NCBI GenBank assembly: GCA_019637695.1
Contig: JAHBVG010000022.1
Span: 1 to 64,000 of the forward strand
Origin: Caldilineaceae bacterium
GTDB lineage: Bacteria > Chloroflexota > Anaerolineae > Caldilineales > Caldilineaceae
Direction of reading: 5' to 3'
DNA: 64,000 nt
Of the stretch, positions 1 to 8,019 are shown piece after piece (the stretch's first letter is position 1; each line of letters begins with the position of its first letter). The notes under the pieces were generated by a model. The model was not told the DNA's origin and did no database searches. It was given only the letters and a program-made list of their open reading frames with translations. The position numbers and the translations under genes were made by a program.

Positions 1-54
1 GTTGCTTCAAAAGGGTATATTCAAACTCGGTTAGGACACGGAGTGAGCACGCCT

Positions 55-90
55 TCGTGCGACGGGGACGGCACATGGGCGCGCCTGCTC
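55..90. repeat. Interspersed palindrome-like repeat, copy 1
   Basis: The segment TCGTGCGACGGGGACGGCAC followed by a GGGCGCGCCTGCTC end closely matches 32057-32091 (about 30 of 35 positions). The upstream GAGTGAGCACGCC (41-53) is roughly the reverse complement of the other end, so the unit can fold. The extreme start of the window (14-33) resembles the outer arm of the element at 62246. Confidence 0.5.
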
Positions 91-96
91 AACCCG

Positions 97-149
97 GATC
101 CCCAGTCACCAGTCCCCAATCCCGATTCCCTGTCACCAATCCCCAATCA
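97..149 (-). repeat. Heptad array at the A2M stop codon
   Basis: Read on the minus strand the array is TGATTGGGGATTGGTGAC and continues with GGGATTGGGGACTGGTGACTGGGGAT. The TGA stop of the alpha-2-macroglobulin gene is its first triplet. It belongs to the GGGGATT/GGTGACT family seen at many other gene ends here. Confidence 0.8.
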
Positions 150-3100
150 CGGCGTCCCCAAGATCACTTGAATCCGCTGCGGCGGGGAAATGTCCTGACG
201 GGTGGGGGTGTAGTAATCGTAGGCCTGGCTGCTGGGCGTCTGCGCGCGGATGGGATAATGCGCCCGCAGCCGGTAGTTGAATTGGTGCATGTCGCCTGTC
301 GTCACATCCGTAAGGTAGAACAGGATCTGGCGGCCCGTCAGTTCGTAACGGTCGATCTGGCCTTGCTCCACCAGATTGTCGAGATCCGCCGTGATAGGGC
401 TGAAACCAGGCGGCAGCCCCAGATCCACGAGGACGGTGCCAGCCGTGCCGGGGACCAGCAGTTCTACAAACGCGGTAACGTTGACTGTATCGTTGACGGC
501 CAACTCGGTGCGATCATAGATGACGTCAATATGCATGGCCTGTTGCCGTTCGGGCGCATCGGTCTCCACGGCGGACCAGGGCAGATAGTAGCTGCCGTTG
601 ATCTGGAATTGGAGCGACCGCTCGCCTTCGACGCTCAGATCGACGATCTGTTCACCGGGGGCGATGTCGTCAAAGACGATCTGCTGCACCACGTCGGCGT
701 TGCTCTCATCCACGGTGAGGGTCTGGGTGCGTCCGCCATTGAGGGTGATTGTCACCGTCGCCGTGCCTTCTTCGCCCGCCCTCTCCGCGCCGAGGATCAA
801 CGCCTTGAGCGCGAGGATCGTACTCTGTGTGGTGTAGAACGATCCATAAACGTCGCGTTGGGTAACAAGGAAGTTGAGCGCGTCCTCGGCGACGTCGAGA
901 TGGGATGCGCTACGCAGCAGGGCAATCGCCATCAGGGCGGTGGTTTCGATACGGGCGATGCCGCCGTAGCCGCCCATGTAGCTGCTGTTCCCCGACCAAT
1001 AGGCCCGATCTCCGTCGCGTTCGGCCAGTTCGGCCAGCGTATCGAGAAGCGCCTGCGCAGTCGGGTCGCTGGGATCAGCGGCGACGAGGGCGTTGGCTAC
1101 CAACGCCAGCGTGTAGAGATTGACCGGCGGCGCACTTTCCTGGCCGGGGGTGGTTTCTGCGCGCAGGGCGTTGACGGCTCGTTGCGCTGCCGCCTGGGCT
1201 GCGGATGGCTCTGCGGTTGGCTTGGCCTCCTCATTTTCGGGCGTCGCCACAGGCGCTGCGCTCTCCATTGCGCGCAGGCTCTCGTGGAATCGGCCCACCT
1301 GTTTTTGCAGATAAGCGATTGCTTGCTCTACTTCCCAACTGTCCCCATAACCGGCGTCGGCCAGCGCCCAAACCACAAAGGCGGTCGCCTCTGTATCGGC
1401 GGTTTCGCTGGAGTTGCCGTAGCCCTGGCTGATCCAATGGTCATCCACTTGTTCGCTCAGCAGATAACCGGCCATGCGCTCGATGAGGATCGGATCCACA
1501 TAGTTGACGCGGCTCATGTCGTTGAACTGCATCAGGCCGTAGGCGGTGAGCATAGGCGAGGGCGGCGGATCACCGAAGAGGCTGAAACCGCCGGGCACGC
1601 TCGTCTCGAAGGTGAGCAGCCGCTGATAGCCCAGGTTGATCAACTCTTCCGCGCGCAGTTGCACCCGCGGGGATAGCTGATCCGTGGTCTTGAGGTAGTC
1701 GAGTACCATCACGTTGGGATAGTTGACACTGGTGGTCTGCTCGAAACAGCCGTAAGGCATTTGCAGCAGCCCGGCCAACCCGTCGATGATCTGGCTGGCC
1801 ACGCCGGGATAGATCTTCACGGCCACGCGGCCTGTGCCGGGGATAGTCTCGGCGGGCATGGTGAGGATGGCCTGACTCTCACCGTCGAGTTGGCCGTTGA
1901 CTAACTCAACCTGCGCCTGTCCGTCGGGTAAAATCTCCACCTCGCGCCGGACGGCGTCGCTGAGCGCGCTGCCGATGGCGGTGATGGTGAAGGTCTGCTG
2001 CCCAAACTCGATGACGCGGATGGGGATATAGATCGCTGTCACTTCGCTCGGCCCGATCTCAACCTGTAGCTCCTGGGTATCCTCGATGAACTCGAACCAT
2101 CCGCCCGCTTCGACGCGGAGATCAATGGTCTGCGCTTCATCGAGATAGTTGAAGAGGCTGACCGACACCGCGATCTCGTCCCCTACGGTGAGGAAGCGGG
2201 GCAGATCTGGCTCGACGAAGAATTCTTGGAAGACGCGCAGTCCGGTCTCGGCGCTGCCCAGGTTGCCCTGGGCGTCGGAAGCGACAATGCTGACCCGCCA
2301 GGTTGTGATCGAATCGGCGATGGGGACTTCGAGACGGGCGCGGCCCTCGGCGTCGGTCTCGACTTCGGGCATCCAGAAGAGGGTCTCTGGGAAGTATTGG
2401 CGCAGACGCGGCGCATCGGGCGTTGGCGGTTCTGGGCTGGCCGCTGCCATTTCTGCGGATGCGGGGCTGGCTGCCGGCGCGGATGAAGACGATCCACACG
2501 CGCCCCAGAAGAAGGCGCCCAGGCTGAGTACGAGCAGGGCAATGACCATATGGCGACGGCGGCGTGTGCCATCGTAGAAGGCAAAGCCCAAGAGCGGCAA
2601 GGCGAGCGCGGCGCGTGTACTCCATCCCCAGAGCAGGGTCAATGCATCCTGAGCAGGGATGGTGGAGGGCGTCGCGCTGGATCGGGCCAGTTCCCCGGCG
2701 AAGAGGCCAAAGAGCGCCTGATTTCGCGCATTGATGGCCGTCAGCGGTTCGCTGCTGTAGCGGATCGGGTTGCGCTTGGCGTCATACGGCGAAGGATCGT
2801 CGTCCTCTAGCGGTGTGAAATCGTGGATCTCGTAGCGGGGTTCGCTCAATTCCCGCTCCAAAAGGAAGTAAGTGCGGGCAAAGCCAGGGTCCTGCGCGCC
2901 CACCGAGAAGACAGATTCGTCCACAATGGCGACGCCCAGCGCGCCCTCCATTGGCGCGCCATTCAGACTTGCCGCCACATTGAGGATCGCCGTGTCGCCA
3001 GGGCGGTAGAGATCTTGATCCAGCGTCACTTCGACCTGGGCGGGGGCCGGGTTGACAAGGACAAAGCGGCGGTCGCGCACGATCCCCCCGCGTGGGTTAA

Positions 3101-4658
3101 TGACATAAGCGTGTAGTTCCAATGTCCCCAACAGCGAGCCGTCGAGATCGATAGATGCCTGCGCCATCCCATCAACCACGGGCAACGCGGCGAGGCCGAA
3201 GGTCTGCTGCCCCTTCACCACGTCAAGATAGACGGTAGAAACCGTCCCGGCGACATAGATATCGAGGTTGAGCGTCTCGCCAATGCGATATTCGGCCCGT
3301 TCTGGGCGCAGCAACACGGCAGTATCGCCGATGGCCGTATCCAGCGTCAGGCTTGTCTCCACCGATGGGCCAGGATCGCCCTCGGTCAGCGCCGAAGCCA
3401 GCACGTCAAGGGTGATATCCATGCTATCGGGCGGCGTGATGGTAAGGGTCGCCAGCCCAAATTCGTCAGTCTGTACTGTCTGCGTCTCCTCGCCGATGGT
3501 GACGGTCAACTCGGCGCGCGCCGTGCGTCCATCGGGATAGGTGACGCTCATATAGACCAGATTCTCGACGCCGGGGCGCAGTACGCCGGACTCGGACACG
3601 GCCTCGATCAGTAAGGGCTGCTCGGCGATGGTGATGCTCTCGTCGATGCTCTCTTCGTGGTCGGCGGTATCGGTGACACTGATCTCAAGGTCGATCTCGG
3701 CGCTGTTATTTTCCAATTGGCCGACAAAGTAATCGGGTACGGTGAACTCGTAGGTGTAGATCCCGTTTTCGTCGGTTTCGCCGTTTAGCTCGAAGATCTG
3801 CACCCGCTCCACATCGGTGACAAATCCGGCAATGCGCACTGATCCACCGGCCACCGGTTTGCCGAAGAAGTAGTGAGCTTCCACCGTACCCTGAGCCAGA
3901 TCGCCGGGCAGATAGAAAGTGCGATCCGGGTCGAAGTCGACTTTGAAGCGGGGCAAGCTGTAGGGCTTCACCTCGACGGTGCGGCTGCTGGTCACCGGTC
4001 CCATACTGGCGGTGATGGTGTAATCGCCGCTGGGCGCTTGACTATCAAGGACGAAATCGGCGGCGGCGATCCCCCAGCGCGAGGTGGTCAACTCCTGGCG
4101 CATAAGCCGGTTGCCCTGGGGATCGTCCACGGTCAGGGTGAGCGGTTGATCCTGGGCGGCAGTGAGGGCCAGGGTATCGAGGGCCAGCCCGCGCAGATGG
4201 ATAATCTGCCCTGGCTGATAGACAGGCTTATCGGTGGAGACAAGCACATTGTAGACTCGCCCCACGTAGACTTCCTCGGCGTAGGTGGTAGAGGCGTCCT
4301 CGGTTCGCGCCGCCACCGTGAGGACGCGCTCCCCTCCGATCTCCAACTCGGGGACAGCGAAGTTCGCCAGGAGCAGCCCGTTCTCGTCGGTCTGCCCGGC
4401 GAAGAGTTGTTCTCCGCGGCGATTGTCGGTGGAGAGGCTGACCTGAACCTGGGCGTTGGCGGCAGGCTGCCGTCCGTTATTGTCCCAGACCTGGACGAGC
4501 AGCGATCCGTCGCTGCCGGGCGCCAGATGGAATGCCTGCCCCACAACGGTCAGCGTGAGCGGTGAATAATCAGGGCCTGGCGATGGACAACCCAGGATGA
4601 AAAGCGCCAGCGGTAGCAAAAGGCGTAAGAGTCGATAACGAACAGGTTTGTGTTGCAT
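147..4658 (-). CDS. Alpha-2-macroglobulin family lipoprotein with thioester motif
   Basis: Predicted bacterial alpha-2-macroglobulin, a protease-trapping protein tethered outside the cell. The start at 4658 has a strong AGGAGG site; an upstream in-frame start at 4754 is less likely. An N-terminal lipobox (ILGC, Cys24) follows a 20-residue hydrophobic stretch. MG-type beta domains fill residues 30-650. The thioester motif GCFEQ is intact (Cys971, Gln974) and is followed by the alpha-helical thioester domain and a receptor-binding-like end. Odd: around residues 672-722, where the bait region would be expected, there are two hydrophobic segments separated by a Arg-rich loop (DGTRRRRH), and the second ends in a lipobox-like WGAC (Cys721) followed by a Ser/Ala/Pro linker. 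The stop lies in a heptad array. The family call is firm; processing at Cys721 is only a hypothesis. Confidence 0.93.
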   Translation of the reverse strand: MQHKPVRYRLLRLLLPLALFILGCPSPGPDYSPLTLTVVGQAFHLAPGSDGSLLVQVWDNNGRQPAANAQVQVSLSTDNRRGEQLFAGQTDENGLLLANFAVPELEIGGERVLTVAARTEDASTTYAEEVYVGRVYNVLVSTDKPVYQPGQIIHLRGLALDTLALTAAQDQPLTLTVDDPQGNRLMRQELTTSRWGIAAADFVLDSQAPSGDYTITASMGPVTSSRTVEVKPYSLPRFKVDFDPDRTFYLPGDLAQGTVEAHYFFGKPVAGGSVRIAGFVTDVERVQIFELNGETDENGIYTYEFTVPDYFVGQLENNSAEIDLEISVTDTADHEESIDESITIAEQPLLIEAVSESGVLRPGVENLVYMSVTYPDGRTARAELTVTIGEETQTVQTDEFGLATLTITPPDSMDITLDVLASALTEGDPGPSVETSLTLDTAIGDTAVLLRPERAEYRIGETLNLDIYVAGTVSTVYLDVVKGQQTFGLAALPVVDGMAQASIDLDGSLLGTLELHAYVINPRGGIVRDRRFVLVNPAPAQVEVTLDQDLYRPGDTAILNVAASLNGAPMEGALGVAIVDESVFSVGAQDPGFARTYFLLERELSEPRYEIHDFTPLEDDDPSPYDAKRNPIRYSSEPLTAINARNQALFGLFAGELARSSATPSTIPAQDALTLLWGWSTRAALALPLLGFAFYDGTRRRRHMVIALLVLSLGAFFWGACGSSSSAPAASPASAEMAAASPEPPTPDAPRLRQYFPETLFWMPEVETDAEGRARLEVPIADSITTWRVSIVASDAQGNLGSAETGLRVFQEFFVEPDLPRFLTVGDEIAVSVSLFNYLDEAQTIDLRVEAGGWFEFIEDTQELQVEIGPSEVTAIYIPIRVIEFGQQTFTITAIGSALSDAVRREVEILPDGQAQVELVNGQLDGESQAILTMPAETIPGTGRVAVKIYPGVASQIIDGLAGLLQMPYGCFEQTTSVNYPNVMVLDYLKTTDQLSPRVQLRAEELINLGYQRLLTFETSVPGGFSLFGDPPPSPMLTAYGLMQFNDMSRVNYVDPILIERMAGYLLSEQVDDHWISQGYGNSSETADTEATAFVVWALADAGYGDSWEVEQAIAYLQKQVGRFHESLRAMESAAPVATPENEEAKPTAEPSAAQAAAQRAVNALRAETTPGQESAPPVNLYTLALVANALVAADPSDPTAQALLDTLAELAERDGDRAYWSGNSSYMGGYGGIARIETTALMAIALLRSASHLDVAEDALNFLVTQRDVYGSFYTTQSTILALKALILGAERAGEEGTATVTITLNGGRTQTLTVDESNADVVQQIVFDDIAPGEQIVDLSVEGERSLQFQINGSYYLPWSAVETDAPERQQAMHIDVIYDRTELAVNDTVNVTAFVELLVPGTAGTVLVDLGLPPGFSPITADLDNLVEQGQIDRYELTGRQILFYLTDVTTGDMHQFNYRLRAHYPIRAQTPSSQAYDYYTPTRQDISPPQRIQVILGTP

Positions 4659-4837
4659 CGATCCCTCCTGAAGGGTGTTGAGGTAGAGGGTAAAGTGGGA
4701 TTCAATGGCAAAGACGTTGTAGAAGAGGCGTGTGTTCCAAGATGGGCAGTGCAACGTCTATCTCTATTGTAACACGCAGCAATTTAACGCAACGATTGAG
4801 CATTACAGATGCTGCTCAAAAAATGGGGGACTTTGCT

Positions 4838-4866
4838 TTGCATTGGCATAGGAAAGGGGCTATGAT
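4838..4866 (+). promoter_or_regulatory. Sigma70-type promoter for the rhodanese gene
   Basis: TTGCAT (4838-4843) and TATGAT (4861-4866) are separated by 17 nt, about 85 nt ahead of the rhodanese start. It fits the vegetative consensus at 9 of 12 positions. Confidence 0.5.
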
Positions 4867-4951
4867 CCGTTCTCATTGGTTGTCCTTATCTTGATCCTCT
4901 TTGCGGTGAATTAACAACTGTAGAGGGTCTTCATACTCCGGGGAGGTTTGT

Positions 4952-5296
4952 ATGTTTTGGTGGTGGCCATTTGGCAAAGTAGCGGCAATTGATGCGAAGG
5001 ATCTACGCGAACAATTGCGCAAGGATCGCCGCATCCAATTGATCGATGTGCGTTCGACGAGCGAATTTGAAGCAGGACACATCAAAGGCGCGCGGTCGGC
5101 GCCGATCCAAAAATTGAAGGGGAAGCTACCCGATCTTAATCTAGATCCTAAGCGCCCGGTGATCGCCATCTGCCAGACGGCGCACCGGTCGATCCCTGCC
5201 GTGCGGCTACTGCGCCAACATGGCTACAATGTTCAACAACTGGGCGGCGGCATGAACGCCTGGCGCGCCGCCGGCTTCCCCGAGACGAAGAAGTAG
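4952..5296 (+). CDS. Rhodanese-like domain protein
   Basis: Single-domain rhodanese of 114 residues, the size of stand-alone sulfurtransferases of the GlpE/PspE type. These move sulfane sulfur onto a cysteine. The active-site loop CQTAHRS carries the catalytic Cys, preceded by the usual IDVRSTSEFEAGHIKGA CH2A-like motif and followed by GGGMNAWRAAGFP. The N-terminus MFWWWPFG is hydrophobic but too short for a clear signal peptide. Start chosen from GGGAGG 6 nt upstream. A promoter lies at 4838-4866. The TAG stop starts a TAGCAGG repeat array, and the next gene (RodZ-like) converges on it. The sulfur acceptor is unknown. Confidence 0.92.
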   Translation: MFWWWPFGKVAAIDAKDLREQLRKDRRIQLIDVRSTSEFEAGHIKGARSAPIQKLKGKLPDLNLDPKRPVIAICQTAHRSIPAVRLLRQHGYNVQQLGGGMNAWRAAGFPETKK

Positions 5297-5486
5297 CAGA
5301 AGCAAGTAGCAGGTGGCAGGTAGCGCAGAGCAGGTAGCAGGTAGCGCAGAGCAGAAGGTAGCAGGCTTACAAGCGAGATCTAAAAAGGTTCGGACTCCGT
5401 TAGAAGTCCGAACCTTTTCGTTTCATAGGACCATAGTAGCGCTGCCTCTTCTGCGCTATCTGCTACCTGCTACCTGCCACCTGCTA
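5294..5486. repeat. Inverted TAGCAGG repeat arrays between two convergent genes
   Basis: TAGCAGG/TAGCGCAGAGCAGG repeats begin exactly at the rhodanese stop (5294-5296). The same family in reverse (read on the minus strand TAGCAGGTGGCAGG) begins exactly at the RodZ-like stop (5486-5484). The two arms could pair into one long hairpin, with the shorter terminator hairpin (5383-5418) in its loop. Confidence 0.8.
5383..5418. terminator. Bidirectional terminator hairpin
   Basis: A perfect 14-bp stem (AAAAGGTTCGGACT with AGTCCGAACCTTTT) and an 8-nt loop sits midway between two convergent genes. A-rich on the left and T-rich on the right, it could terminate transcripts from both sides. Confidence 0.7.
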
Positions 5487-6821
5487 ATTCTGCACATTAA
5501 TCGTCACGCGGCAGGGCGGGGGATAGTTGGCGCTCTGATCCACAACCACCAGTTGAATGGTATATGCGCCGTTGGCCAGGCCTGTAGTGTTCAAATTCCC
5601 CAAAACGCCGCCCTGAATGGGAATCGATGTCCCGTCAAAGTAGCCGTATCCACCCTGTGCATTGGCGCCGGGCGCAAATTCCAATTTATAGAAATTGAAA
5701 GCCTCGTGTGTGGCGCTGCCTATAATGGGGACGACGCCACTGACGACTTGATCGACACCCGGCGACGAAATCACGGATCGTGCATCGGGGCAACTGGCCG
5801 CAACAACAACCGGAGCCGGTGGCGGTTCCGGTGTGTTGGTGGGCAACGGTTCGGGCGTCGGCGGTTCCGGTGTGTTGGTGGGCAACGGTTCGGGCGTCGG
5901 CGGTTCCGGCGTCTCTGTGGGCGTCGGTTCAGGCGTTGGCGGCTCGGGCGTATTGGTGGGCGTTGGCGTATCCGTCGCCGTAGGGACAATCACCACTGCC
6001 GCGTTGTCTGCGCCGCCGGTTCCACCCACAGGGGATGCAACTGATCCTCCTTGGTCGCCGCTGCCGCTGACGTTCTCGGCGTTGTTGCTCCCTGTCGACG
6101 AGGCCGGGTTGGCATCCGCTGCCGGGGTGTTGTTCACAGCCAGCCGTGCGCCGGTCTGCTCCCCGGATTCGCTGGTGATGGCGCGACCCGATTGATTCTG
6201 ATTCATCAACACAGCAGCCCGTTCTTGCAAGCTGGCCAAGACCCGCCCTGCTTCATCGCCAATTTCACGGACGGCCCAGAAGATGAGAAAGGCGACAAGG
6301 ACAATGGCAATCAGCGAAACAATGGGGGCGAACCAGTCGCGGCCAGTGGACATGTATTCAGAAAGCCGTTCAGACATGGGCGTTTCTTCAAGATCCACAT
6401 CTTTAGGGCGATAGTCGATCTCGCGCACTGCTGGCAACGATGCGCCGGCGCTGGTATTTGAGAGGACGCGCGCCAGATCGCCATCGGTCATGGCCCGGCG
6501 TCGATCCATCACTTCGTTGGTATTCAGTCTCAGAAAATTCGCATAGTTGCGTAGGAAACCACGACCAACCACTTCTCCGGGCAGGAGATGCCACTCATCG
6601 GCTTCCAGTGCAGCGAGATACTTTTGTCGAATCCGGGTAGCTTTTTCGACCTCGGCCAGGGAGACTTGCGCTGATTCGCGCCGTTCGCGCAGGATGGCGC
6701 CGATGGTCTGTAGAGAAGAGGAAGCGCTTCCTCCGCCATTGCTTGGAGTACTTTGATTGGTCCGGCTGCCATAGCCAGACTGATTGAACGATGAAAATTC
6801 TTGGATATCCGAGTTATTCAT
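5484..6821 (-). CDS. RodZ-like helix-turn-helix membrane protein
   Basis: Domains in order: a disordered N-terminus (1-36), a RodZ/HTH_25-type helix-turn-helix (about 37-105, IGAILRERRESAQVSLAEVEKATRI), a cytoplasmic linker, one transmembrane helix (164-184), then an outer Thr/Pro-rich stalk made of repeated PEPPTPEPLPTNT units (about 280-340) and a C-terminal beta domain starting at a Cys-Pro. RodZ proteins link MreB to the envelope and set rod shape; that role is inferred from architecture only. The Pro-rich stalk is coded by 39-bp tandem repeats (5821-5976). The stop is the first triplet of a TAGCAGG array. Confidence 0.8.
   Translation of the reverse strand: MNNSDIQEFSSFNQSGYGSRTNQSTPSNGGGSASSSLQTIGAILRERRESAQVSLAEVEKATRIRQKYLAALEADEWHLLPGEVVGRGFLRNYANFLRLNTNEVMDRRRAMTDGDLARVLSNTSAGASLPAVREIDYRPKDVDLEETPMSERLSEYMSTGRDWFAPIVSLIAIVLVAFLIFWAVREIGDEAGRVLASLQERAAVLMNQNQSGRAITSESGEQTGARLAVNNTPAADANPASSTGSNNAENVSGSGDQGGSVASPVGGTGGADNAAVVIVPTATDTPTPTNTPEPPTPEPTPTETPEPPTPEPLPTNTPEPPTPEPLPTNTPEPPPAPVVVAASCPDARSVISSPGVDQVVSGVVPIIGSATHEAFNFYKLEFAPGANAQGGYGYFDGTSIPIQGGVLGNLNTTGLANGAYTIQLVVVDQSANYPPPCRVTINVQN
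5821..5976 (-). repeat. 39-bp in-frame tandem repeat coding the Pro-rich stalk
   Basis: Two exact 39-bp units (5821-5859 and 5860-5898) are followed by two diverged units. Each codes 13 residues of the PEPPTPEPLPTNT type. Copy number changes would alter stalk length without breaking the frame. Confidence 0.9.
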
Positions 6822-6976
6822 GAGCCTTATAGAAAGATTGACGAGCCGGCGCTACGCTCGTAGTTAGTCACAATTTACGGTAATGAAAGACCATGATCAT
6901 TCTAACACAGGGCATAATTACCTTCTAATTTGCATAACGCGCGCACAGGGCGGACTCATAGAACGCTGCATGGGAG

Positions 6977-7004
6977 TTGACCCCATTTCTGCTTGGGGTA
7001 CAAT
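6977..7004 (+). promoter_or_regulatory. Sigma70-type promoter for the amidase gene
   Basis: TTGACC (6977-6982), 16-nt spacer, TACAAT (6999-7004). Ten of twelve positions fit the consensus. Transcription would begin near 7011, which excludes the in-frame TTG at 6993 as the start of the next gene and supports ATG 7044. Confidence 0.6.
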
Positions 7005-7043
7005 GCAAGCATAAGTCGTCATTTGCCTCTGCCGGGCGAGTTT

Positions 7044-7787
7044 ATGAGGATGCTTGCCGCTACGATTTGTCCATTCCGAGCTATGCGCCACCATCTGATC
7101 AAGCGGATTCAACGTCTTTTTGCCCTGACCAGCCTGTTGCTGATCCTGGCGATTGGGCTGCTGGTTGGGCAGGCGTTGGGCTTCATCCCCAAGGATCTGC
7201 GCGCTTTTGTCGATCCGGCGCGCTTTTTGCCCCAGGCCCCTCAAGTCGCGCTGATCAGCGGCCACGCCGGTTATGATTCGGGAGCTGTCTGCACCGACGC
7301 CAGCGGCGCGACGCTGCTCACCGAAGCCGAGATCAACGCCCGCGTGGCCGATCTGGTGGCGCAGCGTCTGCGGCTCTCTGGCGTGGATCTGTTGATCCTG
7401 ACCGAGTATGATGATCGGCTTGAAAATCTGACTGCGCCCCTGCTGCTGAGCCTTCATGCGGATAGCTGCGTCGATCTGAGCGGGTATAAGGCAGCCCATC
7501 GCACCAATAGCACAGTCCCTGCCGAAGATGCAAGATTGCTGGCCTGTATCGATCTCCATTACCCCGCCGCCACTGGTCTCCGACCCCATCCCAATACCAT
7601 CACCCACAACATGACTTCCTATCACGCCTTCCGCCGCATTCATCCGAGCACGCCCGCCGCCATCCTCGAAATGGGCTTTCTGGGCGGGGATCAATCGCTG
7701 TTGACCACCGGCGCGGCCCGCGTCGCTGACGGCATCACCGCGAGCATTCAGTGCTTTCTGGCAGAGCGGGGAGCAGATAGCAAGTAG
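7044..7787 (+). CDS. N-acetylmuramoyl-L-alanine amidase (Amidase_3 type), membrane-anchored
   Basis: Predicted zinc amidase that cuts the bond between muramic acid and the stem peptide. After the N-terminal membrane segment (FALTSLLLILAIGLLVGQALG, about residues 26-45) the Amidase_3 signature appears in order: SGHAGYDSGA with the first zinc His, LTEAEIN with the zinc Glu, SLHADS with the second zinc His, and AAILEMGFLGG with the catalytic Glu. The start ATG 7044 is set by the promoter at 6977-7004; ATG 7083 is possible too. A shortened family member without SH3 or AMIN domains. The TAG stop begins a repeat array. RodZ-like protein lies divergent upstream, so a cell-wall role is coherent. Confidence 0.82.
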   Translation: MRMLAATICPFRAMRHHLIKRIQRLFALTSLLLILAIGLLVGQALGFIPKDLRAFVDPARFLPQAPQVALISGHAGYDSGAVCTDASGATLLTEAEINARVADLVAQRLRLSGVDLLILTEYDDRLENLTAPLLLSLHADSCVDLSGYKAAHRTNSTVPAEDARLLACIDLHYPAATGLRPHPNTITHNMTSYHAFRRIHPSTPAAILEMGFLGGDQSLLTTGAARVADGITASIQCFLAERGADSK

Positions 7788-8019
7788 CAGGTAGCAGAGA
7801 GCAGTTGGCGCAGAGCAGAAAAGGCAAAAGCCAAAAGGCAAAAGTGGTAGCAGGAGGCAGGTTTGCAAGTTTGCAGGTTGCAGGTGACAATCATCTTCGC
7901 AATTCGCAATTCGCAATTCGCAATTCGCAATTCGCAATTCGCAATTCGCAATTCGCAATTTGCTCCACTTCACTTCTGCCCCAGTTCCCAGTCCCCGATC
8001 CCCAGTCCCCTCTTCTCTC
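7785..8019. repeat. Composite heptad repeat region
   Basis: Holds, in order: TAGCAGG-type units from the amidase stop; AAAAGGC-type units (7816-7850); TTTGCAGG units (7860-7885); eight perfect tandem copies of AATTCGC (7901-7956) plus one AATTTGC; then CCCAGTC/CCCCGAT units (7979-8010) running to within a few bases of the next stop (8020-8018). Four different heptad families are stacked in one intergenic gap. No gene is seen. Confidence 0.9.

Noticed and set aside
57..1676. Plus-strand frame of 539 codons opposite the A2M gene
   Set aside because: Antisense shadow of a strongly supported gene; composition of a reversed coding strand, no motifs.
7901..7963. CRISPR array
   Set aside because: The units are 7 nt with no spacers; no cas gene nearby.
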